The notes below the pieces were generated by a model. That model saw nothing but the letters and a program-made list of their open reading frames with translations, did not search any database and had not been told where the DNA came from. Shown piece after piece: positions 1 to 10,117 of a DNA stretch of 14,527 nt; position 1 is the first letter of the stretch, and each line of letters opens with the position of its first letter. The stretch is from an uncultured Phycisphaerales bacterium. GTDB lineage: Bacteria; Planctomycetota; Phycisphaerae; WQYP01. The stretch covers positions 1-14,527 of the forward strand of contig CAIPTQ010000303.1 in the NCBI GenBank assembly GCA_903868035.1, read 5' to 3'. The translations under genes were made by a program, and so were the position numbers.

Positions 1-33
1 ACACTCTTTCCCTACACGACGCTCTTCCGATCT
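1..33 (+). other. Illumina TruSeq read-1 adapter (assembly artefact)
   Basis: The first 33 bases match the standard Illumina TruSeq read-1 adapter/primer exactly, beginning ACACTCTTTCCC and ending CTCTTCCGATCT. The stretch is not genomic. Translated in the frame of the following gene it gives TLFPYTTLFRS, a peptide known as a contamination signature in databases. It shows that the left edge of the window is an untrimmed contig end, and that the gene after it is cut by the assembly rather than by biology. Confidence 0.98.
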
Positions 34-1464
34 CCCGCCACTGCCCCCGCCCCCGCCACCGCCCCGGCCTCCGAATCCCTCTCCGTCCAGGATGCCATCC
101 TCGCCGGCCTGGAACACAACGTGAACCTCCGCGTCCAGCGCCTCAGCGTCCCCATTTCGCGCACTGCCGAGCAGACCGCCCTCTCCACCTTCGACCCCAC
201 TGTCACCACTTCCCTCCAGGGCGGCCGCACCGTCAGCGGCGGCAATATCGTCGATTCCGTCTCCGCCAGCGCCACCGTCACCGAATTCCTCCCCACCGGC
301 ACCACCCTCCTGGCCAAGGCCACCTCCTCCAATAACTTCTACAGCGAATCCGCCCTCGGCACCGGCGCCAGCCTCACCGTCACCCAGTCCCTCCTCCGCG
401 GCAAGGGCCTGGACGTCAACCTCGCCAAGCTCCGCGAGGCCGAACTCTCCACCAAGGTCACCCAATACCAGCTCCGCGGTGTTGCCGAAACCCTCGTCTC
501 CAACATCGAGCAGGCCTACTGGGATTTTGCCCTCGCCGAGCTCCAGGTCGGCATCGTCACCAAGGCGCTGCTGGTCGCCCAGCAGCAGATCGAATACACC
601 CAGGCCTTGGTCAAGGTGGAGCGCGGCCGGGACTCCGACCTGCCCGTCGCCCAGGCGGAATATGCCTCGCGTCAGGAGGCTTTGATCAACGCCGAAAGCG
701 CCCTCCAGTCCCAGCGCCTCAAGTTCCTCCAGTTGCTCTCGCCGTCCCAGCGGGATTTCTGGAACCGCTCCGTGACGCTCACGACGCATCCCTTCATTCC
801 CCAGGGCACGATGGACCCCGTGGAGACCCATGTCGCAGTCGCCATGAAACTCCGCCCCGACCTCAACGAGGCCCTCCTCCAGCTCCAGCGCGGCGACCTC
901 GAAATCGTCCGCACCAAAAACGGCCTCCTCCCCAAGCTCGACCTCTTCGTCACCCTGGGCCGGACCGGCTCCTCCACCGGCTTCGGCGACTCCCTCCTCC
1001 GCAATTTCAACGGCCCCGATTACCAGGCCATGGTCGGCGTCTCCGGCGATTGGGAACCCCTCAACCGCGCCGCCAAGGCCTCCTACCGCGCCGCGGAACT
1101 CTCCCGCGACCAGCTTATCGGCACCCTCGACAACCAGCGCCAGCTCGCCCAGCTCGACGTGCGCACCCAGTACCTGGAAGTCGAACGCACCCGCCGCCAG
1201 ATCGACGCCACCCGCGCCACCCGCCAGGCCCAGGAGGCCACCGTCGAAGTGCAAAATGGCAAATTCAAATTCAAGAGCGACACCGCCCTCGCCCTGGCCA
1301 TCGCCCAGCGCGACCTCCTCACCGCGCAGCTCTCCGAAGTCCAGGCCTTCACCAACCACCTCAAGGCCCTCGTCATCCTCTACCAGCTCGAAGGCACCCT
1401 CCTCCTCCGCCGCGGCATCGACGCCCCCGGCGCTTCCCCCGTCGAAAACGCCCTGCCCCAATAA
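34..1464 (+). CDS. TolC-family outer membrane efflux protein, 5'-truncated
   Basis: Outer membrane channel of the TolC/OEP family, the exit duct of tripartite efflux pumps or type I secretion systems. The frame is open from base 34, just after the adapter, so the true start and signal peptide are missing. It begins with a Pro/Ala-rich stretch followed by SLSVQDAILAGLEHN, the usual OEP entry helix. The first ATG/GTG-type start (GTG at 121) lies inside that helix and is not the real start. Two OEP repeats are visible: the first contains EQAYWDFALAELQV, and the second begins LRPDLNEALLQLQRG and ends near the C-terminus with AQRDLLTAQLSEVQA and LVILYQLEGTLL. About 476 residues are present, close to full length for the family. 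The membrane-fusion and inner-membrane pump genes are not in the window, so the substrate is unknown. The gene has no functional link to the hydrogenase operon. Confidence 0.9.
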   Translation, partial: PATAPAPATAPASESLSVQDAILAGLEHNVNLRVQRLSVPISRTAEQTALSTFDPTVTTSLQGGRTVSGGNIVDSVSASATVTEFLPTGTTLLAKATSSNNFYSESALGTGASLTVTQSLLRGKGLDVNLAKLREAELSTKVTQYQLRGVAETLVSNIEQAYWDFALAELQVGIVTKALLVAQQQIEYTQALVKVERGRDSDLPVAQAEYASRQEALINAESALQSQRLKFLQLLSPSQRDFWNRSVTLTTHPFIPQGTMDPVETHVAVAMKLRPDLNEALLQLQRGDLEIVRTKNGLLPKLDLFVTLGRTGSSTGFGDSLLRNFNGPDYQAMVGVSGDWEPLNRAAKASYRAAELSRDQLIGTLDNQRQLAQLDVRTQYLEVERTRRQIDATRATRQAQEATVEVQNGKFKFKSDTALALAIAQRDLLTAQLSEVQAFTNHLKALVILYQLEGTLLLRRGIDAPGASPVENALPQ

Positions 1465-1497
1465 CCCGGATTCCATTTGATTCCCGCGCCCCTCAAG

Positions 1498-1519
1498 CCC
1501 CGGGATTGCAATCCCTGGG
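1498..1519. repeat. Palindrome in tolC-yhcG gap
   Basis: GGGATTGCAATCCC (1502-1515) is a perfect 14-bp palindrome. It is flanked by CCCC and TGGG, which extend the stem by three pairs after one mismatch. It lies 33 bp after the tolC-like stop codon. There is no T-run on either side, so a rho-independent terminator is not well supported. It may be a dispersed palindromic repeat or an mRNA 3'-end stabilising hairpin. Confidence 0.4.
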
Positions 1520-1540
1520 CCTGCGCGCTCGATCCTGTGT

Positions 1541-1554
1541 ACAGCGTGCGCTGT
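1541..1554. repeat. Short hairpin upstream of the yhcG-like gene
   Basis: ACAGCG-TG-CGCTGT forms a perfect 6-bp stem. Outer GTAC/GTAC bases (around 1539 and 1560) could add to it. It lies 57 bp before the first possible ATG of the broken nuclease-like gene. Apart from this and the palindrome at 1498-1519, nothing else stands out in the 146-bp gap, and no convincing promoter is visible. Confidence 0.3.
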
Positions 1555-1610
1555 CGAAAGTACAATCCACAAGCGTCAACAAGGGCAGGTGAAGACGAAG
1601 AGGGCAAGGC

Positions 1611-2765
1611 ATGAAATCCAAGAGACGCGACCCGCTCTATGCACGGATTTGCGGCATTCTGGAATCGGCCCGAACCGGCATCGCCCGTTCGGTCAACACG
1701 ACCTAGGTGGTGGCCAACTGGCTCATCGGGCGGGAAATTGTGGAGGAGGAACAGCGGGGCAAGACACGGGCCGAGTATGGGGCCAGGCTGATTGAGACGT
1801 TGTCCCGCCGTCTGACCGCGGACTATGGCGCCGGCTATTCGTTGAGTCTGCTAAAGGATATGAAGGTCTTCTACATTGCCTATCCCAATCTTCCGGGACC
1901 GCAGGCAAAAAGCCCCACAGTGTGTGGCTTTTTGCCCGGCGCGGACGCGGCCTCCGGAAAAAGCCCCACAGCGTGTGGCTTTTTGCGCAGCGCGGATGCC
2001 GCGCTTGGCCAAGAGTCATGGCAACCCGGCCAACTTCATCCCCATCTTTCGTGGTCGCACTACCGCAAACTTTTGCGCGTCGATGCGGCCGCGGCGCGCG
2101 CTTTCTATGAAATTGAAACCACCAAAAACAATTGGTCCGTGCGCGAACTCGAACGGCAGATCAACAGCCTTTTCTATCAGCGCTTGGCGCTGAGCAAAGA
2201 TAAGAAGGGCCTGCTCCGCCTGGCGCAGAAGGGGCACGAAGTGGAAACGCCCGCCGATGTTTTCAAGGATCCCCTCGTGCTGGAGTTTCTGGGTTTGCCC
2301 AAAGCGCACCGGCTGACGGAAACGGACCTGGAGACCGGATTGATCGACAACCTCCAGGCCTTCCTGCTGGAACTGGGCCAGGGGTTCGCCTTCGTGGCCC
2401 GGCAGGAGCGGATCACGCTCGACGGCGATCATTTTTACATCGACCTGGTCTTCTACCACACGACGCTGAAATGTTACGTGCTCATCGACTTGAAGGTCGG
2501 CAAATTGACGCATCAGGATTTGGGGCAGCTTCAGCTCTACGTCAACTATTTCAACCGCCATCGGCTGACGCCGGGCGACCAGCCGACGCTGGGATTGATT
2601 CTGTGTACGGACAAGAATGATGCCGTGGTCAGGTATACGCTGGGCGCGGGGGAGGCGAAGCGTATTTTCACCAGCCGCTACAAGTTGCTGGTGCCCACGG
2701 AGGCGGAACTGAAGGCGGAGATGCGGCGGGAGTTGAAACGGCTGCTGGGGCCGGGGCGGGGATGA
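1611..2765 (+). pseudogene. YhcG/DUF1016-family PDDEXK nuclease-like protein, interrupted by an in-frame TAG
   Basis: Read through from ATG 1611 this is a 384-codon frame with the full architecture of the YhcG (DUF1016) family. An N-terminal helical domain (RSVNTT then VVANWLIGREIVEEEQRG, RAEYGARLIETLSRRL) precedes SWSHYRKLL and VRELERQI, and the C-terminal PDDEXK nuclease fold carries YIDLVFYH, VLIDLKVGK and GQLQLYV. Family members often accompany restriction or other defence loci; none is seen here. A TAG at 1704-1706 cuts the frame after 31 codons, where relatives usually have a Gln or Met codon, so a single C-to-T change (CAG to TAG) would explain it. The remainder is intact. A GTG at 1707 directly follows the stop, so a 352-residue restart product is conceivable, but it would lose the start of the conserved domain and has no clear ribosome binding site. 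A 34-residue insertion from two palindromic repeats lies in the inter-domain linker. Sequencing error is an alternative to true inactivation. Confidence 0.8.
1907..2008 (+). repeat. Two tandem in-frame copies of a 51-bp palindromic repeat inside the yhcG-like gene
   Basis: Unit 1 is 1907-1957 and unit 2 is 1958-2008, an exact 51-bp (17-codon) period. Each starts with a hairpin: AAAAAGCCCCACA, a 3-base loop (GTG or GCG), then TGTGGCTTTTT. This gives 11 paired bases with a 2-base CC bulge. Unit 2 adds a second hairpin, GCGCGG-ATG-CCGCGC. The coding frame reads KSPTVCGFLPGADAASG and KSPTACGFLRSADAALG. The pair sits between the N-terminal DUF1016 domain and SWSHYRKLL, where relatives have a short variable linker. 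The unit length is a multiple of three, so the frame survives the insertion. It resembles in principle the palindromic elements that insert within reading frames in Rickettsia. Confidence 0.85.
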
Positions 2766-2881
2766 ACTCAAAGCCTTCCGCAGGGGCAGGGGCAAGGGCG
2801 AACATTGAGAGCGGGCGAAGAAGGAGCCAGGGTGGTGAAATGCACTGGGAACTTTTTCCCTGCTCATGCGTCTAACCTGAT

Positions 2882-3406
2882 ATGCGATACCACCACCTCA
2901 ATTTCGCATTATTACTGCTCTTGGCTGCTTGCTCCAAATCCGCACCATTGCCGGCCACTACATCGCCCGTCGCCACAACAGGGGCGGCTATCGCATCGGT
3001 CACCGCTCCGGTCCTGAAACCCATCGACCTTACCTATGGCATCTATCTGGCGCGCATTGAAGATCACATTACGGTAACACCGACCGGCATGCTTCACCGT
3101 GCCCTTACCTATGGGAAAAGTTACGGGCCTGGGGATGCCGCTCCCGGGCCCATCCAGCATTCCGAGCGACAACTCAGTTCTGCCGAGATGGCCGAATTGT
3201 CGCAGGTATTCACGGGGTGGGACGCCCTCCAAGATACTTACTCGGGTGTGGCCGACGGTCCTGAAGTCACCATTTTATTGGGCACAAAGAAAGTTTCGGG
3301 CGGAAGTTTGTGTCCTGAGTTGGTATGGAAGGCCGTCGAGAAACTCCGTTCCCTGGCTGATGGCGCGACGCGGGTGGCTGGACCCTCGACGAAAGATGGC
3401 GTCTGA
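2882..3406 (+). CDS. Predicted lipoprotein of unknown function
   Basis: A 174-residue protein with a clear lipoprotein signal peptide: MRYHHLNF, a Leu-rich core LLLLL, and lipobox L-A-A-C with the lipidated cysteine at residue 17. The mature part starts with an Ala/Pro/Thr-rich linker (about 18-45), followed by a compact domain containing IDLTYGIYLARIE, LSSAEMAELSQVF and ELVWKAVEKLRSLA. I do not recognise the domain, and no enzymatic motif is visible. The ATG at 2882 is chosen because it gives the signal peptide at once, but no good Shine-Dalgarno sequence precedes it. The 116-bp gap before the gene holds nothing I can name. It runs convergent to hypB, with 61 bp between stop codons, and is not part of the hydrogenase operon. 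Membrane attachment is inferred from the lipobox only. Confidence 0.75.
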   Translation: MRYHHLNFALLLLLAACSKSAPLPATTSPVATTGAAIASVTAPVLKPIDLTYGIYLARIEDHITVTPTGMLHRALTYGKSYGPGDAAPGPIQHSERQLSSAEMAELSQVFTGWDALQDTYSGVADGPEVTILLGTKKVSGGSLCPELVWKAVEKLRSLADGATRVAGPSTKDGV

Positions 3407-3431
3407 ACGATGCGTTCTTTCTGTAGCGACG

Positions 3432-3449
3432 GCCGACGAGGGCGTCGGC
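3432..3449. terminator. GC-rich hairpin in the convergent gap (possible bidirectional terminator)
   Basis: GCCGACG-AGGG-CGTCGGC is a perfect 7-bp stem with a 4-base loop. It lies between the stop of the lipoprotein gene (3406) and the stop of hypB (3468). The position suits a shared terminator for two converging transcripts. Neither strand has the T-run of a typical rho-independent terminator, so it could equally be a dispersed repeat or a transcript-end stabiliser. Confidence 0.35.
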
Positions 3450-3467
3450 ACGGCGTCGACACTACTA

Positions 3468-4127
3468 CTAACGAGACTTTTTGGCCTGGGCGATTAGCCC
3501 GCGCAGCCAGTCCAGCCACGGCGCAAGGTTGCCGGACTGGGCGGAGCATTCGATTACCTGGGTGTGGGGGCGGAGGTGTTTGATGTCGGCGTGGAATTGG
3601 GCCAGGTCGAAGGTGAGATAGGGAAGGAGGTCGATTTTGTTGAGGAGGAGCACGTCGGCGACTTCGACGAGGTGGGGGTATTTGGCGGGTTTGTCGGCAC
3701 CCTCGGTGGTGCAGAACATGCCGACCTTGGCGTTTTGGCCGAGGTCAAATCCGACGGGGCAGACCAGGTTGCCGACGTTTTCGATGATGAGCAAATCAAG
3801 CTTGTTAATGTCGATTTTTTCCATGGCCTGGCGGACCTGGTGGGCCTCCAAGTGGCAGCCCTTGCCGGTGTTGATCTGGACGACTTCGGGACAGACGGCG
3901 GAAATGCGCTCTGCGTCGCGGGCGGTGGTGAGGTCGCCGACGATGACGCCGATGCGGTACTCGGAGCGGAGGGCGGCGACAGTTTTTTCGACGAGGGTGG
4001 TTTTGCCGCAGCCGGGGCCGCCGATGAGGTCGAGGGTGTAGACGCCGGCGGCGCGGAGGGCGTTGCGGTTGTGCTTGGCGACGTCGTCGTTGAGTTTGAG
4101 GACGGATTCGACTACGTGGACGTGCAT
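3468..4127 (-). CDS. hypB: Hydrogenase nickel-insertion GTPase HypB
   Basis: HypB is a cytoplasmic SIMIBI-class GTPase that, with HypA, inserts nickel into the hydrogenase large subunit. The 219-residue protein shows the P-loop GGPGCGKT (36-43), the metal-site Cys91-His92 in KGCHLEA, Cys123 in NVGNLVCP, TEGADKP (141-147) and the guanine-specificity motif NKIDL (163-167). The N-terminus MHVHVVESV lacks both the CxxCGC nickel motif of E. coli HypB and a His-rich stretch, so it is the simple form. The ATG at 4127 is preferred because it matches the usual family N-terminus and follows GGAG by 9 bases. The same frame stays open back to an ATG at 4250 that overlaps the hypA stop (TAATG), giving a 41-residue extension unlike HypB; I treat that as leader sequence. 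It is the last gene of the operon. The leader contains copy 1 of the hairpin/RBS element. Confidence 0.95.
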   Translation of the reverse strand: MHVHVVESVLKLNDDVAKHNRNALRAAGVYTLDLIGGPGCGKTTLVEKTVAALRSEYRIGVIVGDLTTARDAERISAVCPEVVQINTGKGCHLEAHQVRQAMEKIDINKLDLLIIENVGNLVCPVGFDLGQNAKVGMFCTTEGADKPAKYPHLVEVADVLLLNKIDLLPYLTFDLAQFHADIKHLRPHTQVIECSAQSGNLAPWLDWLRGLIAQAKKSR

Positions 4128-4177
4128 GGGTTGGACTCCAACACTAGCCCGGCGTGGAAACGCCCGGCAAAACGTGG
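4128..4177 (-). promoter_or_regulatory. Hairpin/RBS repeat element, copy 1, in front of hypB
   Basis: On the minus strand the order is CCACGT, then the core hairpin GCCGGGCGT-TTCC-ACGCCGGGC (one stem mismatch), CTAG, a GGAG Shine-Dalgarno, CAACCC and the ATG of hypB. The 26-bp core at 4144-4169 is 25/26 identical to the core of copy 2 (12261-12286). Similarity runs outward on both sides with small gaps, so the element ends exactly at the start codon. It lies in the 122-bp hypA-hypB gap. The rest of that gap (4178-4249) holds nothing I recognise. Its function as a translational leader is inferred; the repetition and the position are seen directly. Confidence 0.7.
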
Positions 4178-4249
4178 TGCGCAAATGGATGCACCAATTC
4201 CATTTCCCGCTCCGTCCGTGGACTGGCGCGCCACGAGACGCAACATCCA

Positions 4250-4603
4250 TTACGTCGTTGCCGGTGCCGCCAAGGTTTCGACTTCCAACGACACCAGCCG
4301 CAAGTCCGACAACCCCGCCGCACGGGCCTCGGCACCACAGGTGCAGAGTTCAAACGGGTCGGCACCGGCCCATTTGCGCCCGCAGCCAGGACAGGACATC
4401 TCAAACGGCAAGGCACGGAACTCAAGTTTCGACTGCGCCAACTCGGTCTCGGCGGTGACAATCTGCCAGGCCCATTCGAGGGCCTGGGGATTGATGGCCT
4501 GGTAGGGGCCGGCCTCCACGCGGGCCACGGTGGCGATGTGGCCTGCGGGGGTGTGGCGGCGCACCTGGTCGATAAGGGCCTGGGCTATCGACGTCTCATG
4601 CAT
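4250..4603 (-). CDS. hypA: Hydrogenase nickel metallochaperone HypA
   Basis: HypA is a small zinc protein that binds nickel and works with HypB to load it into HoxH. The 117-residue length is normal. The N-terminus is MHETSIAQAL, with the nickel-binding His2 and Glu3. The zinc-site region reads C71-P-G-C74, then C87-T-C89. The second half is therefore CxC, whereas the family normally has CxxC, so one residue seems missing. The C-terminal LRLVSLEVE strand is typical. The start at 4603 overlaps the hypC end by 8 bp, giving translational coupling. The stop overlaps an ATG at 4250 (TAATG), a relic-like start in the hypB frame. Confidence 0.95.
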   Translation of the reverse strand: MHETSIAQALIDQVRRHTPAGHIATVARVEAGPYQAINPQALEWAWQIVTAETELAQSKLEFRALPFEMSCPGCGRKWAGADPFELCTCGAEARAAGLSDLRLVSLEVETLAAPATT

Positions 4604-4925
4604 GCCGCCCCCCGCCCCCGCCGCTTACGCCCGCCCCGACCGCGGACTTTTTCCCCCCCCCACCGCCGTTCCCGCCCCCCCCGCCCCCGCCGTACGGCCC
4701 GTCGGCAGGGCCGACCAGGCCGACATCGGCAAGGATGGAGAACGTTTCGGCGGCGGCGGCTTCGTCTAGGTGCTGGATAGCGAAGCCGGCGTGTACGAGC
4801 ACCCAGTCGCCCAGGCGGACTTCCGGGGTGAGGAGGGTCGAGATATGGACGCGGTTGCCGTGGAGATCGGCCGTGGCGGCGGTGCCGTCGAGTTCGACGA
4901 TTTTAGCGGGGACGGCGAGGCACAT
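4596..4925 (-). CDS. hypC: Hydrogenase assembly chaperone HypC with a long Gly-rich tail
   Basis: HypC (HypC/HupF family) carries the iron centre with HypD during assembly of Fe(CN)2CO and docks on the immature large subunit. The signature N-terminus MCLAVPAKIVEL carries the essential Cys2. The fold continues through VRLGDWVLVHAGFAIQHLDEAAA and ends near residue 77. About 32 further residues follow, almost all glycine apart from a KKSAVGAGV stretch. The DNA of this tail contains C-runs of nine and eight on the plus strand, so its length may be unstable or misassembled. The family usually ends at 75-95 residues. ATG 4925 follows GGAG with good spacing. The 36-bp gap to the upstream flavoprotein gene contains a small inverted repeat (GGTCA/TGACC). 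No hypD is adjacent, unlike many hyp operons. Confidence 0.93.
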   Translation of the reverse strand: MCLAVPAKIVELDGTAATADLHGNRVHISTLLTPEVRLGDWVLVHAGFAIQHLDEAAAAETFSILADVGLVGPADGPYGGGGGGGNGGGGGKKSAVGAGVSGGGGGRHA

Positions 4926-4961
4926 GGGGAGCTCCTAGTGGTCAGTCAGTGACCAATCATA

Positions 4962-5957
4962 TCAACCGGCGGACCAGGTTTGCAGGACTTTCATATAGTT
5001 GCCGCGGACGAAAGCGCCGGGGTTGGGCATATTCATGAGGCTCATGGAGCCCTGGGCCTGATGGAGCGATTCGTACTCGTGGCGTTCGAGCCAGCGGGCC
5101 AGGTCATCGCGGAGCGTCTTGAGGAATTGCGGCCCGTGCATCAGCAGCACCGAAGCAAGCTGCACGGCCGCAGCGCCCGCCATGACGGCCTTGAGTCCAT
5201 CCACGGCGGTGTGTACGCCGCCGGTGACGGCCAGGTCCGCCTTGCATTTGCCGTAGAGGGCGGCGGTCCAGCGGAGGCGCGGGAGCAGCTCGTCGGAGGT
5301 GGAGAGCTTGAGGGTGGGCACCGGCTCGAGATTTTCCACGTCGATGTCCGGCTGATAGAAGCGGTTGAAGAGCACCAGGCCCTTGGCGCCGCCGGCGACG
5401 AGCCGGCACGCGAAATTCGGCAAGCTCGTGTAGAACGGGGAGAGCTTCACGGCCACGGGGATCGAGACCGTCTGGCACACGGCGCGGACGACCTCGGCGG
5501 CGGCATTTTCGACCGCGGCGGCATCACACTCCAGGTCCAGGATGGGGTCGTAAATGTTGAGTTCCAGGGCGGAAGCGCCGGCCGATTGCAGTTGTTTGGC
5601 GAAGCTGACCCAGCCGCCGCGGGTGCGGCCGTTGAGCGAGGCGACCACGGGAACCTTGACCGCCGCCTTGAGACTGGCCAGGTACTCGAGGTATTCCTCG
5701 GGTCCGATGCGGAAATGCTCCGGCCGGGGCAGATAGCTCTGGGCCTCGGCCGTGGAGTTGTCCGCCTGCTCGAGGCCCTGGTGCAGGGCGACCTGCTCGC
5801 GATCGAGCTGCTCCTGGAAGATCGAGTGCATGACGATCATCGGGGCGCCGGCATCCTCGAGGCGGCGGACCATGCCCAGGTCCGCCGTCAGCGGCGAGGC
5901 CGCGGGGATGAACGGGTGGTCGAGTTTGAACGAGAGATAGCTGGTGGAAAGATTCAT
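4962..5957 (-). CDS. Dihydroorotate dehydrogenase-like flavoprotein, PFOR-linked
   Basis: A 331-residue TIM-barrel protein of the class 1 dihydroorotate dehydrogenase superfamily, which binds FMN. Visible FMN-site features are Lys171 in AVKLSP, TGGVH (245-249) and the phosphate loop GAAAVQLASVLL (261-272). In true class 1 enzymes the strand reading NxSCPN is followed by a loop supplying a catalytic Cys or Ser. Here the matching stretch is ELNIYDP (132-138), with no Cys. This argues against a simple role in pyrimidine synthesis. The start ATG lies 3 bp after the PFOR stop and is served by AAGGAG inside the PFOR 3' end, so the two are tightly coupled. Such proteins are annotated in several genomes as dihydroorotate dehydrogenase-like. 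An electron-transfer role with PFOR/ferredoxin is a guess from context. The family call is firm; the substrate is unknown. Confidence 0.88.
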   Translation of the reverse strand: MNLSTSYLSFKLDHPFIPAASPLTADLGMVRRLEDAGAPMIVMHSIFQEQLDREQVALHQGLEQADNSTAEAQSYLPRPEHFRIGPEEYLEYLASLKAAVKVPVVASLNGRTRGGWVSFAKQLQSAGASALELNIYDPILDLECDAAAVENAAAEVVRAVCQTVSIPVAVKLSPFYTSLPNFACRLVAGGAKGLVLFNRFYQPDIDVENLEPVPTLKLSTSDELLPRLRWTAALYGKCKADLAVTGGVHTAVDGLKAVMAGAAAVQLASVLLMHGPQFLKTLRDDLARWLERHEYESLHQAQGSMSLMNMPNPGAFVRGNYMKVLQTWSAG

Positions 5958-5960
5958 GAA

Positions 5961-9578
<3,618 letters not shown>

Positions 9579-9589
9579 GGGGACCATCC

Positions 9590-10117
9590 TTATAAGACAG
9601 GGGTTTCGGTAAACGAGCGGCACCAGAAACGAATCCGATACGACAGGCGGCGGCAGAGCCGATTGGCCGCACGCGCCACGGCCGGCGACAAACGGTCGCC
9701 CACCGCCAGGTTGGCCACGCCAACCGCAATCGACCAGGCGCGGGGCGCCCGGTGATAGAGGGCCTTGCTTAACGCGAGAATCGACTCCGGCGAGGCATGA
9801 TGCCCCACCGGCGCGATGGTCGCACGCTCCGGATCGAGCCGGCGAATCCGGACCTCCCCCGCCCCCTGCTCCACCGACGCGTCCACGAACACGACGCGCT
9901 CCGCCGCGGCCACCTGCTCGGCCAGCTCCGGCAGCAACTGGTGGGGCGTGAGAAACGCACACCGCGCATTGTCAAAAAACACCGCCGCCAAACGCGACAC
10001 AATCGCCGGACCCACCCCGTCGTCCGAGCGCAGCAGATTCCCATACCCGATCAGCAGCACCACCGGTGACTGCGGAAGGCCGTCAGGGGCGGAATTGTCA
10101 GCCGCGCCGAACTTCAT
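9590..10117 (-). CDS. hoxW: Hydrogenase maturation protease, HoxW/HycI type (peptidase M52)
   Basis: A nickel-dependent aspartic endoprotease that removes the C-terminal peptide of the hydrogenase large subunit once nickel is in place. Of 175 residues, key motifs are GYGNLLRSDDGVG (24-36; the acidic residue of this loop is a nickel ligand in the family), VDAS with Asp79, and GHHASP with His106/107. ATG 10117 (MKFGAADN) follows AAGGAGAG at good spacing and overlaps the hoxH end by 20 bp. An upstream in-frame start exists but adds an unlikely Cys/Arg-rich stretch. A location directly after hoxH is typical, because each protease is specific for its own large subunit. The symbol hoxW is chosen by context. 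The stop is 11 bp before PFOR. Confidence 0.9.
   Translation of the reverse strand: MKFGAADNSAPDGLPQSPVVLLIGYGNLLRSDDGVGPAIVSRLAAVFFDNARCAFLTPHQLLPELAEQVAAAERVVFVDASVEQGAGEVRIRRLDPERATIAPVGHHASPESILALSKALYHRAPRAWSIAVGVANLAVGDRLSPAVARAANRLCRRLSYRIRFWCRSFTETPVL

Noticed and set aside
1907..2008. CRISPR array or rho-independent terminator
   Set aside because: There are only two directly abutting units with no spacers, and they lie inside a continuous reading frame. The A/T-flanked hairpin is part of the repeat unit.
2016..2867. 283-residue minus-strand open frame opposite the yhcG-like gene
   Set aside because: The opposite strand carries conserved DUF1016/PDDEXK motifs; this frame has none.
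4128..4250. Longer HypB starting at 4250
   Set aside because: The 41 extra residues are unlike HypB, contain the repeat element, and the internal ATG at 4127 has a Shine-Dalgarno and the expected MHVHVVESV start.
3564..4505. Long plus-strand open frame opposite hypB/hypA
   Set aside because: It is a shadow frame of GC-rich genes, with biased Val/Gly/Asp-rich composition. HypB and HypA motifs are unambiguous on the other strand.
9579..9962. N-terminal extension of PFOR by 128 residues (open frame to 9962)
   Set aside because: The extra part overlaps the well-supported protease gene in another frame, has no PFOR similarity, and the ATG at 9578 has a good RBS and the family N-terminus.
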